A stretch of DNA of 64,000 bases. It comes from Bolinopsis microptera. Taxonomy: Eukaryota > Ctenophora > Tentaculata > Lobata > Bolinopsidae. The notes beneath the pieces were generated by a model, which was not told the origin of the DNA, did no database searches, and saw nothing but the letters and a program-made list of their open reading frames with translations. Location: NCBI RefSeq assembly GCF_026151205.1, contig NC_087076.1, forward strand, positions 6,920,902 to 6,984,901, written 5' to 3'. Positions 55,555 through 64,000 of the stretch are shown here, piece by piece; the stretch's first letter is position 1, and every line of letters begins with the position of its first letter. The translations under genes were made by a program, and so were the position numbers.

Positions 55555-57805
55555 GGGGGGGGGGGGGTGTCACGTCCGTCTATGTCCGCTTGTCTCATAG
55601 AATCCAAAAAGGACAGGACATAGGCGGACATAGGCGGACATAGGCGGACATAGGCGGACATTAATGGACACCTAAATTGCTAAATAAAATGTTCAATTTT
55701 TGCTGTTATAGGGGGATCATGTTTTTTGTCCGTTCGGTACCCTATATTTTCAAAACGGACAAAAAATAGAGCGGACAAAAATGGACAAAAACGGACAAAA
55801 ATGGAAATAACATTTAGATGCTTCCTCCTCCTACTCTTCCTCCTCCTCCCCCTGGGTCTTCCTGATCTTCCTCAGTCCTCTTCCTCCTCCCCTCCTCAGT
55901 CCTCCTCCTATTCCTCCTCCTCAGTCCTCCTCATCAGTCCTCAACAGTCCTCCTCCTCCTCCTGGGTCCTCCTCCTGTGTCCTCCTCCTCCTCTTCATCC
56001 TCCTCCTCTTCCTCCTCAGTCCTCAGTCCTCCTCCTCATCCTTCTCCTCAGTCCTCCATCCTCCTCCTCAGTCCTCCCCCAGTCCCCCTCCTCCTCCTAT
56101 TCAGTCCTCCTCCTCCTCCTCCTTCTCAGTCCTCCTCAGTCCTCCTCCTCCTCCTCCTCTTCCCTCTCAGTCATCCTCCTCAGCCATCCTCCTCAGTCCT
56201 CCTCAGTCCTCCTCAGTCCTCCTCCTCAGTCCTCCTCCTCCTGGGTCCTCCTCATCCTCTTCATCCTCCTCCTCTTCCTCCTCGGTCCTCAGTCCTCCTC
56301 CTCCTGGGTCCTCCTCCTCATCCTTCTCATCAGTCCTCCTCCTCCCCAGTCCTCTCCCAGTCCCCCTCCTTCTCCTCCTCCTATTCAGTCCTCCTCCTGA
56401 GTCCTCCTCCTGAGACCTCCTCCTCTTCCTTCTGAGTCCTCCTCCTGAGTCCTCCTCCTCCTCCCTCTCAGTCATCCTCCTCAGCCATCCTCCCCAGCCA
56501 TCCTCCTCAGCCATCCTCCTCAGTACTCCTCAGTCCTCCTCCTTCTCAGTCATCGTCAGTCCTCCTCCTCAGTCCTCCTCAGTCCTCCTCCTCCTCCTGG
56601 GTCCTCCTCCTCCTCCTCCTCCTGGGTCCTCCCCAGTCCTCTTCCTCCTCCCCTCCTCAGTCCTCCTACTCTTCCTCCTCGTCCTCAGTCCTCCTCATCA
56701 GTCCTCAACAGTTCTCCTCCTCCCCAGTCCTCCTCCTCCTCCTCCTCAGTTCTCCTCAGTCCTCCTTCTCATTTCTCCTAAGTCCTCCTTCTGAGTCCTC
56801 CTCCTGAGTCCTCCTTCTCTTCCTTCTGAGTCCTCCTCCTGAGTCCTCCTCCTCCTCCCTCTCAGTCATCCTCCTCAGTCATCCTCCTCAGCCATCCTCC
56901 CCAGCCATCCTCCTCAGCCATCCTCCTCAGTACTCCTCAGTCCTCCTCCTTCTCAGTCATCGTCAGTCCTCCTCCTCAGTCCTCCTCAGTCCTCCTCCTC
57001 CTCCTGGGTCCTCCTCCTCCTCCTCCTCCTGGGTCCTCCTGGGTCTTCCTGATCCTCCCCAGTCCTCTTCCTCCTCCCCTCCTCAGTCCTCCTCCTACTC
57101 TTCCTCCTCGTCCTCAGTCCTCCTCATCAGTCCTCAACAGTTCTCCTCCTCCCCAGTCCTCCTCCTCCTCCTGGGGCCTTTTCCTGGGTCCTCCTCCTGG
57201 GTCCTCCTCCTCCTGGGTCCTCCTCCTCCTGGGTCCTTCTCCTCCTCCTCCTCAGTCCTCTTCCTCCTCTTCCTCCTCCTCCTCCCTCTCAGCCATCCTC
57301 CTCAGCCATCCTCCTCAGCCATCCTCCTCAGTCCTCCTCCTTCTCAGTCCTCCTCCTCCTCCTCAGTCATCCTCCTCAGTTCTCCTCCTCCTCCTCCTAG
57401 GTCCTCCTTCTGGGTCCTCTTCCTCCTCCTCCTCCTGGGTCTTCCTGATCCTTCTCCTCCCTCTCAGTCATCCTCCTCAGTCATCCTCCTCAGTCATCCT
57501 CCTCAGCCATCCTCCTCAGCCATCCATCTCAGCCATCCTCCTCAGTACTCTTCAGTACTCTTGAGTCCTCAAATGTTTGTCCGCTAATGTCCACCAATGT
57601 CCGCTAATGTCCACCAATGTCCATCCAAGTCCGCCAATGTCCGTCCGGGTCCGCCAATGTCCGTCCGAGTCCGCCAATGTCCGTCCGGGTCCGCCAATGT
57701 CCGTCCGTGTCCGCCAATGTCCCAAAAAACACGTCCGTTGTCTCATAGAATCCAAAAAGGACAGGACATAGGCAGACATAGACGGACATGACACCCCCCC
57801 CCCCC
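55555..57805. mobile_element. Second G/C-terminated transposon carrying a long polypyrimidine tract
   Basis: It begins with (G)13 then TGTCACGTCCGTCTATGTC, and ends with the inverse GACATAGACGGACATGACA then (C)12. AACAAC flanks both sides (55549-55554 and 57806-57811). A TCTCATAGAATCCAAAAAGG block occurs near both ends in the same orientation. Subterminal GGACATAGGC (left) and TGTCCGCC/TGTCCACC (right) words are repeated many times in opposite orientation. The centre (about 55815-57550) is an imperfect (CCT)n/CAGTCCTCCT polypyrimidine tract. No transposase is seen. Confidence 0.7.
55815..57550. repeat. Imperfect CCT-rich polypyrimidine tract (~1.7 kb)
   Basis: The plus strand is almost wholly C and T with regular CAG or GGG interruptions (TCAGTCCTCC, TGGGTCCTCC, CAGCCATCCT). 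A block of a few hundred bases recurs (about 56415-56720 resembles 56830-57150). ORFs here are low-complexity artefacts. Such tracts can form triplex DNA. Confidence 0.9.
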
Positions 57806-57944
57806 AACAACCTTAAGACCATTCATTGTCGACAGTAGACCCATAACATATACATATCAATCAACTGTTCTTGGACTAAGCAATAAGCATTGACAACAAG
57901 CTTACGGTCAAGGCCAAGGGTCACACAAATTTCAAACTCAAACA

Positions 57945-58500
57945 ATGATGGTTTGCCTGGTACAGGATCACCCAAAACTCCACCCACCACAGAGGTCTGA
58001 ATGCAAGCTCACTCAGAATGCTCTTCAGAACAGTAGTACTCACAAAACTTCTATATGCTGCTCCAATTATGCAATATGGCTAAAAGATAACCTCGATACT
58101 TTTAAAGACTTTTATGCCAGGGTCCTCTTGAAGGTAAGCAGGGCCACTCACCATCCTCCCAAAGATTTGACCTCTGTCGCGCTTGGGATTCCTCCCCTTG
58201 AGATATACTACAAGATGGTCACTATAAAATTCTTGATAAGAGCACTTACAAGTGACCCATTTATGCAAGGGGTCATCTTGCAGCTAGAGGAGGCAAAAGC
58301 CCATCAATACTAGCACCATATTATCAAGATACATAAGTTTCTAACGCAGACAACTGGGACCAACAAACTGAACAGAAGCAAAATAGACCTTCTGACTAGT
58401 GTCCAGAACGGTGTTGTCAGCTACTCAAAAGAAGTAATAACCCACTTCATGGACTTTACATGGAATAAACATCTCCTGCTAAATCCAAGAATAAATCAGA
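57945..58500 (+). pseudogene. Probable RT-thumb remnant of a retroelement
   Basis: An open frame at 57945-58313 reads LDTFKDFYARVLLKVSRA, then ALGIPPLEIYYKMVTIKFLI. This looks like the region after the catalytic core of non-LTR reverse transcriptases (a conserved A-LG-PPLE style block). Beyond a stop the frame continues NKLNRSKIDLLTSVQNG. It has no start, catalytic box or splice structure. It may belong to the same family as 44914-45827 but lies opposite in strand to the remnant at 53690-54900. Moderate to low certainty. Confidence 0.4.
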
Positions 58501-60108
58501 GTGAGGATACTGGATAACATTGATGAAAGGAGCAAAAAATTCTTTCCTCGCCGCGCTATTCAAGCAGAAGCACAGACACCAAAGTTCTTTCTTAAGAGGG
58601 AATGTTAAAAAACTTTTGAGATAATGGCCAGCATCAAAAAATTTTGGTGACGGGTCTGAATTCTTTAACCAAAATTTTTTTTCGGGTCAAGAAGTATCCC
58701 TGTAATCCTTCAGAAACCATTAGAACCATTCGCCTCCCCTCAACCACCTAAAATGCCAAAATTTGTCAAAAACCTGTCAACAGTGCTTAAAAACCTTGGA
58801 TTTTTAAGTGGTCTTTAAGCAGTTTTGTCAGAAAACGGCAGAATATAACTCATTATTATATAAGTTCACTCAATCAGCCCTAATTCAAGACAAACTTCGA
58901 GCATTTTACTGAAAATTTTGTGTTCAAATGAGCATAACTTGAGTCATTACAACTTCTCTGATGCGTGTCACTCTGGCCAGTTTATTGCCATTTTGAAAAT
59001 CTTTCAGACTAACTTAATGCAAATTTTAAGTTTCCACCCATTCAAATACCAGACTTTTTAAACGTTGGCGAATTTATGATTTCAAGGGACCTGAACTAGG
59101 GATAGGAGGTTCAATGTAGTATAGTGTTATTCTTTTAGGGATTGTTCACATATTATATTAACCAGATAGATAAAACAACACATGATGTACATGCACATAA
59201 TATATAAAGAAAAGCTCTTATGATATGATTTTGTATCAGGATAACATAATTTGACCTATTTTTATTGGTCTCCTGCCATTTTCTTGCACTTTTGAAACAA
59301 CGTTTTAATCTCATATAACCTATCCACTGACCATAGATATTAAACAATACCAAATTTATAACCTCAAACTGTATAATTTGGGAGACCTCAATTTAAATTC
59401 TAGACTCTAAAATAAATTCTCCAAATACAGTAAAACCCCGATTTACCGCGGAATTTGGGGGAAGGAAACATTCGCGGTAAATCAGTGTTTGCGGTAAATC
59501 GGGTAGCGGAAAATCGGGGTTTTACTGTAGTCTCTAGTTTGTGCATGTCAAGTTTCGAAAAAATGTCATGAAGACTCTAGGAAAAATTGTCATTTCAGGG
59601 TAATTTGAACAGCATAAATTTTGGGTCATTTTTTGTCAAATTTTTATGAAATTGTATATATGAACTCAGGAGATCAGCAGCTACAAGTAGAGCACCCGAA
59701 AACTATGTTTTGGGGTAAGATAAAGGTACCTTTTGGTGAGAAATGGATCATACTCAAAGTAGGCTTTGACAATAGCATGTATTTGAAAAGCCTAGTGCAG
59801 CAAAGTATACAAATTTCGAGAGCTATGTAACATATTTGATATCTGGACCAGTTGTAACATAATTTAAATCGATTAACAATGAAAATAAGAGCTTAATATC
59901 TAGCTGGTTGCTCTTTCATAAACTAATCTACAGAGTACAGATGTTTAAAACCGTACCAATGTTTTGTGAACACAGCATTATATAAGCACTTGAAACAAGC
60001 CATAACCTTGACTAGGATAACAATCTCAAATTGGTTTTAAGATAAGACATCAACTGTTCACATTAAACTTGGTCAACTCATGTTACAAATGTTAAGTTCT
60101 GGTTGTCT
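58501..60108. other. Intergenic DNA with small transposon traces
   Basis: Apart from the pogo-like MITE at 59428-59527 and a GGGATTGTTCACATATTATA end-like word near 59139-59158, nothing coding is supported. The last part likely includes the 3' UTR of the membrane-protein gene. Confidence 0.4.
59428..59527. mobile_element. Pogo/Tc1-like 100-bp MITE
   Basis: Terminal inverted repeats CAGTAAAACCCCGATTT and its inverse (17 bp, with CCGC continuing one base later) are flanked by TA on both sides. TA target duplication and CAGTNAAACC-type ends are typical of pogo/Tigger-like elements. The interior repeats GCGGTAAATC. Confidence 0.8.
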
Positions 60109-62089
60109 TCAGCACTGATTATGTTGAACCATTGTTGAGTTAGTCCGACAGGAGGGCCCACTTTTGCTGGTCCTCTGTGAAACAGTGCGAGAGGCTGCCC
60201 CACATCTGAGAATGACACATATGATGAGAAGTGCAATAGCTGTAACCAAAATCACACTGAACACTCCGACTATTAGGTTGCTGCTGTCCACTCCTGAAAG
60301 TATGTGTTAATCTAAGTAGTATAAAATGGACCAGCTTAGTGGCAGTATAGTGCAGAGACTAGTAAGTCTCTGTGACATTGCTAACGTGGAGGTTAGGGCT
60401 CTGTTAGGTCTTTGTAGAAGGTGTATAACTACTAGAAAATGACGGAAAATGTAATAATGACGAAAATGTCACCTCGTGCCGAAGCCCCTGGCAAAAATAA
60501 TTCTTGCAAAATACACTTCCTCAACTGTTGGTTTCCTTATAAGATCATTAAGCTCCTTTTATTGACTTGTAACCAGTTAAAGTAAACCCTTTATTTACCA
60601 TAACTCTTTGGATAATAGCAAATTGCAACTGTAAATCGAGGTATAATTTTCATTAGTTTACTCCTAAAGCATATTATAGTTTCGAGATATCATGACCGGT
60701 AAAGTATAGCCAGGTTAATTGATGGGTTACTGAGCTCATAATTACTATTTGTCTCTATGAATACATATGTTACATATGGGTACTGGCTAGAGAGGCTACC
60801 AGGTTATTCGTTAGAATTGAAATGAAAAGAGAGTATTAATTAATAAGTTACATCCTTTCTCCGTCAATTAGTAATCGTACGATTATAAGTATTCTAGTCA
60901 GATTTTACTACTACTCAATGAAGCAATAAGTTTTATTTTACATTCCTACTATTACTACTACTTACTTAATAGTACATAGCTTAAACTGTTCTTTTAGGTG
61001 ATGTATTCTCGCTCATTATTAGCAATGTTAAATAACTGTAGGGTACTGCGATGAGAGAGTAATGTATAGTATAACTTAGCTAGACTGTAAGCAATTTTGT
61101 GTATTGTATTTTGAATTTTTCTGCACAAAGAAATGCTTGATACAGATATAAACTACATTTATAACTGAAACTTGATGACACACAAAACTAACGTTATAAA
61201 ATAAAGTAGAAACTATTGTCCTAGTAGGGATTTATGTGATAACGTAAGTATATTATTCATGTAAGCATTATTTATCATTAGTGTATGCTTCTACAGTGCA
61301 CTCTAAAGCACTCTACAGTGCTTTAGTAGAATGTCCTAACACTCTTTATAATCTCATATTGTATTTGCTGATGTAGTCGAGCTCAAAGTCGCATGATCTG
61401 GAATTGTTCACATACAGAGTGTCCATTGGACAATGGACACCCTGTATGTGAACAATTCCAGATCAAAAACTTGGACACTGTCCAAGTTTTTTCGTTGATA
61501 ACTCGCCTGGACTCCCCGCTTAGCAAGTCATGTGCCATAATGCCCCAGTGTCTGTGTTAACAACTTAAAGACTTCAGGGCACAACTCTATAAGAACACTG
61601 TTCATTCTTCAGGCATATATTTCTTCAAAGTTGAGGATGTTTATAGAGCCGATTCTGAGCACAAGTGACTGTCTCCATTGTATTAATGGATCCCATGTGC
61701 AGTCATGCAATAAGTTTAGCTGCTAATATTTGTATCTGATATTAATCAATTTATGGTGATTGTACTTTTTAAAAGTGAGTGATTTGTGAAAGGTTGCTAA
61801 CTTTTGGCCGTTCCTACATGAATTAGCAATGCATCAAAGTACAAAGTTGTTAAGCATTCCCATGTTTCTTAGTTCTGACTTAATATATTTTGTAAAGGTT
61901 GAGAAAGTTTTCTGATTTGTATTTTATATGTCAAGAAAAGTATCTCCCTCCCTTCTCGAGGGGTTGCTAATCTCCCTCCTTAACTCTTTTCTTCCTTCTT
62001 CAGCGCAAAGAAAATGTCCCTTTACCTCTGAATGTTGAGTCTTCAAAATCCGTTGTTAGATTTGGAGCATCGCTGTAATTTGTTGTCAT
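60109..62089 (-). CDS. Small single-pass membrane protein, two coding exons
   Basis: Coding exons are 62089-62026 and 60293-60109, with GT/AG borders and matching phase (split Gly codon), giving 82 residues. The N-terminus is short and acidic with an N-glycosylation sequon (MTTNYSDAPN). A hydrophobic helix follows at about 26-50 (LIVGVFSVILVTAIALLIIC), then a cytoplasmic-type tail with Arg/Lys and Ser residues. It lacks a separate signal peptide, so a type III topology is likely. I do not recognise the family. The intron of 1.7 kb holds no other gene. Support comes from splice logic and the clear membrane segment; additional 5' non-coding exons are possible. Confidence 0.55.
60294..62025 (-). 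other. Intron of the small membrane-protein gene, with twin palindromes
   Basis: A+T-rich. It contains a 70-bp near-perfect palindrome (61395-61464) directly followed by a 27-bp palindrome (61465-61491). No exon-like sequence was found. Confidence 0.5.
61395..61491. repeat. Two adjacent near-perfect palindromes
   Basis: The arms 61395-61428 and 61431-61464 match at 33 of 34 positions with a 2-bp centre. Next to them, AAAAACTTGGACA and TGTCCAAGTTTTT form 13-bp arms around one base. Both arms of the larger one contain the word GTTCACATACAG. No target duplication was identified. Confidence 0.85.
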
Positions 62090-62532
62090 CGCAGCTAAGG
62101 CTGATACTATTAATCAGTTTATATTTATCTTATTTACTCTCTGTCCATATAATCTTTGGCAAAGTATACAAAGCTACGACAAAATAACGTCATAACTTAA
62201 ATAAGATCATAATCAAGGATGCAACTGCAATGCTCTTTAGTAATTAAGTTTTAGTTAAGTAATTAACCTACGAAACAGAAGGCAAATTCTCAAAATATGA
62301 ATATTTTTATTTCACCCAATGTTTGTTAAGAAAGATTTTGAATTTGTGTGACGGATTTAGTTGATTGTAATGGACTTCCTCAATTATCAAACTCTGCTAT
62401 TGTCAGCATTGTAATGATCATAACGGGCATAATATAATAACAAAGGGTTTTGACATTCTTCAGCGTATTTGTTTATTTTAATTATTCAACAACATTTTAT
62501 CGATTAAATCATAATCATTCTTCCGTTCTAGG
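62090..62532. promoter_or_regulatory. Intergenic gap between two divergent genes
   Basis: A 443-bp A+T-rich interval lies between the start codons of the minus-strand membrane-protein gene and the plus-strand CxxC gene. It is a candidate bidirectional promoter by position only. The AG before 62533 could also be an acceptor, so 5' UTR splicing is possible. Confidence 0.35.
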
Positions 62533-64000
62533 ATGTCCAGCTTGGAATTGAAGTTCAGCGTTACCAGCGAAAGTGATGTAAGTAACTAAACTGTTTTAGA
62601 CCGCCCCAAATTTAATGTCGTTTACGTAACGCGCGGTATATTTTTAGCGATTCAATATTAATATATTTCGCGCAAAACGCGCACGATTTATTATTTGCAA
62701 GTTTGCACGAGCACCGCTATCTAATAATGAACAGATACAACAGGTAATTTCTGTCTGATGTCATCCTCAACAACGGCCTTCTTAGCCCTAACCGTGTATA
62801 AATTACACATAATCTACGCTACCATTCTTCCCCATCTAAGACTACAGTCCATTACCTTTCCGAGCTATGAAGCATGATACATTGGCCGATCTGTAGTAAT
62901 TTAAAATATCCTGCGTCATCAGTCATGAGTCATGCTAACTTCGTTAATACGCTGATAATGCTTTTAAGTGGTTCAGTGCTGCTGTTAATGCATGCTACAC
63001 TAACATTTATCGCCAGGTCCTAGCGGAGGGTGGTGCTTTAGCTCCGGGCAAGTGCTTATTGTGCCAGAAAGTTCAGCCCAAATCCGCAAAAAACAGTACG
63101 TGCTTTTTGTGATAACTTCAAATAATTTTATCAGTATATTTTAAAGAGTATCATAGTACCATGTGTGCCCTTGAACTTTGAGGGTCAAAAAGTTTCAAGT
63201 TTTATAAATGCGAAATAATAATATTTTTGTTATTTCAGATGAGGATCCAGAGAACAAGTTTTTCTGGGTTTGCTGCGAGTGCAGACAAATTGACAGCACT
63301 GATCTACTACTGGTGAGATTTAGCGCATACCACATACCTACATATGGAGATATTGCAGCCTGTTATTTTGCGTTCGGAATTTGCATTCGCAGATGACTAT
63401 AATGCAATGTTGAGAACGTGATAATTGTATGCTGTAAGGTGTGAACTCTACTTAAAAGCGAAGTTACTTAGTTAAAATCTTTACTGGCATGAAAACGGGA
63501 ATTATTCTTGCTTCCCTGCAATAACATGTGCTATTCCAGGGCAATGATCTGAAATTAGGTAACATATACGACATATTGGGGGAAACGAGAGGTCCCAGTA
63601 ATCGGTACAAGTCTGACATTGACTCTCAGGCAGCCCAGGTTTCTACTCGCAATTTAATTTATAATAAGTTTAATTTAAAGTAGCAACTTAGCTGGTTCAT
63701 TAGTCTGTAATTGGAGCTTCTGATCGGCAATTTCAGAATTATTTCAGAAAAATGCTAATTTCTGTACATGGTAAAGATTTTAAAACTTCCAACTCTCAGC
63801 AAATCTTCCCTAATTGCTCATACACATTGAAAACGCTCCTTTTAATATGATCCATTGACCATTCCTCATTCTCTTCTATTTTTCAGCTGATGTGGGTAGA
63901 GTTGCGGCACACTGTGAGGTGTATTTACCGCAAAGCTGGCACAGAGCTAGCAATTGATCACATGCTTGACGTAGAGAAGATGAAATCTCTCGTTCACAAG
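62533..64000 (+). CDS. CxxC-containing protein, first five coding exons (runs off the window)
   Basis: Exons 62533-62577, 63017-63095, 63239-63312, 63540-63638 and 63887-64000 join with consistent phases and GT/AG sites. The first 137 residues are open, and the gene continues past the window end. The start is MSSLELKFSV. Two cysteine pairs, CLLC (about 28-31) and CCEC (about 53-56), look like a small zinc-binding unit. Later sequence reads WVELRHTVRCIYRKAGTELA and is probably helical. I do not recognise the family. Five successive exons keeping phase make a real gene likely. Divergent neighbour: the membrane-protein gene at 60109-62089 starts 444 bp away on the other strand, so the two may share a promoter region. 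Confidence 0.65.

Noticed and set aside
55726-56514. Ser/Pro/Leu-rich and Glu/Arg-rich long ORFs
   Set aside because: Low-complexity translation of the CCT-rich polypyrimidine tract.
57552-57822. Repeated SANVRPGPP/RTDIGGL ORFs
   Set aside because: Subterminal repeat array of the G/C-ended transposon, not a protein gene.

Overview
This is an animal genome window. The clearest sign is a secreted Wnt ligand gene, a family found only in Metazoa, split by GT-AG introns on the minus strand. A CDKL-type kinase, a TIR/EF-hand protein, long introns, about 60% or more A+T outside repeats and many non-LTR retrotransposons agree with this. The repeat content resembles marine invertebrates (cnidarian-like or another early-branching lineage), but the sequence alone does not fix the phylum. 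No prokaryotic operon, rRNA, tRNA or CRISPR signal was seen.

Layout. 1-1750: mobile DNA only: a foldback element whose ~98-bp inverted arms are chains of hairpins, a hAT-type MITE with a perfect 8-bp target duplication, and a broken LINE 3' end. 3233-12672 (+): a CDKL1/2-like kinase in at least nine exons. Its introns hold a foldback, a 21-bp minisatellite, a 2.3-kb G-rich 32-bp minisatellite and a long (CT)n tract. 14700-18690 (+): an RTE-like LINE with an uninterrupted 1037-codon ORF. 19656-24853 (-): a four-exon gene for a predicted 1482-residue protein with three TIR-like domains separated by beta-rich modules, an NTF2-like segment, two EF-hands and a C-terminal CaaX box. This is the best candidate in the window for an undescribed system. 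25184-28519 (-): a second, different LINE with an intact 1034-codon ORF.

32084-40071 (-): a six-exon Wnt gene of 345 residues lacking the usual Trp-Cys-Cys pair. Its introns and 5' part hold a cluster of CACGTG sites. 40100-49100: gene-poor DNA with MITEs, a retroelement nuclease fragment, a dispersed repeat with an 11-nt repeated tail, and a solo copy of the multi-hairpin arm. 49145-53582 (-): a CR1/Jockey-type LINE cut in two by a 5'-truncated LINE on the other strand, with a 5-bp target duplication. 53690-58500: retroelement remnants invaded by two transposons whose ends are homopolymer G/C tracts; one carries about 1.75 kb of polypyrimidine sequence. 60109-62089 (-): a small single-pass membrane protein. 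62533-64000 (+): the first five coding exons of a CxxC-containing protein that runs off the window.

The host genes (kinase, TIR/EF-hand, Wnt, membrane protein, CxxC protein) do not form an evident pathway together. Their exon structures were worked out by matching splice sites, reading phase and family motifs by eye, without transcripts or searches. Domain assignments for the TIR/EF-hand protein and superfamily names for the transposons are inferences.
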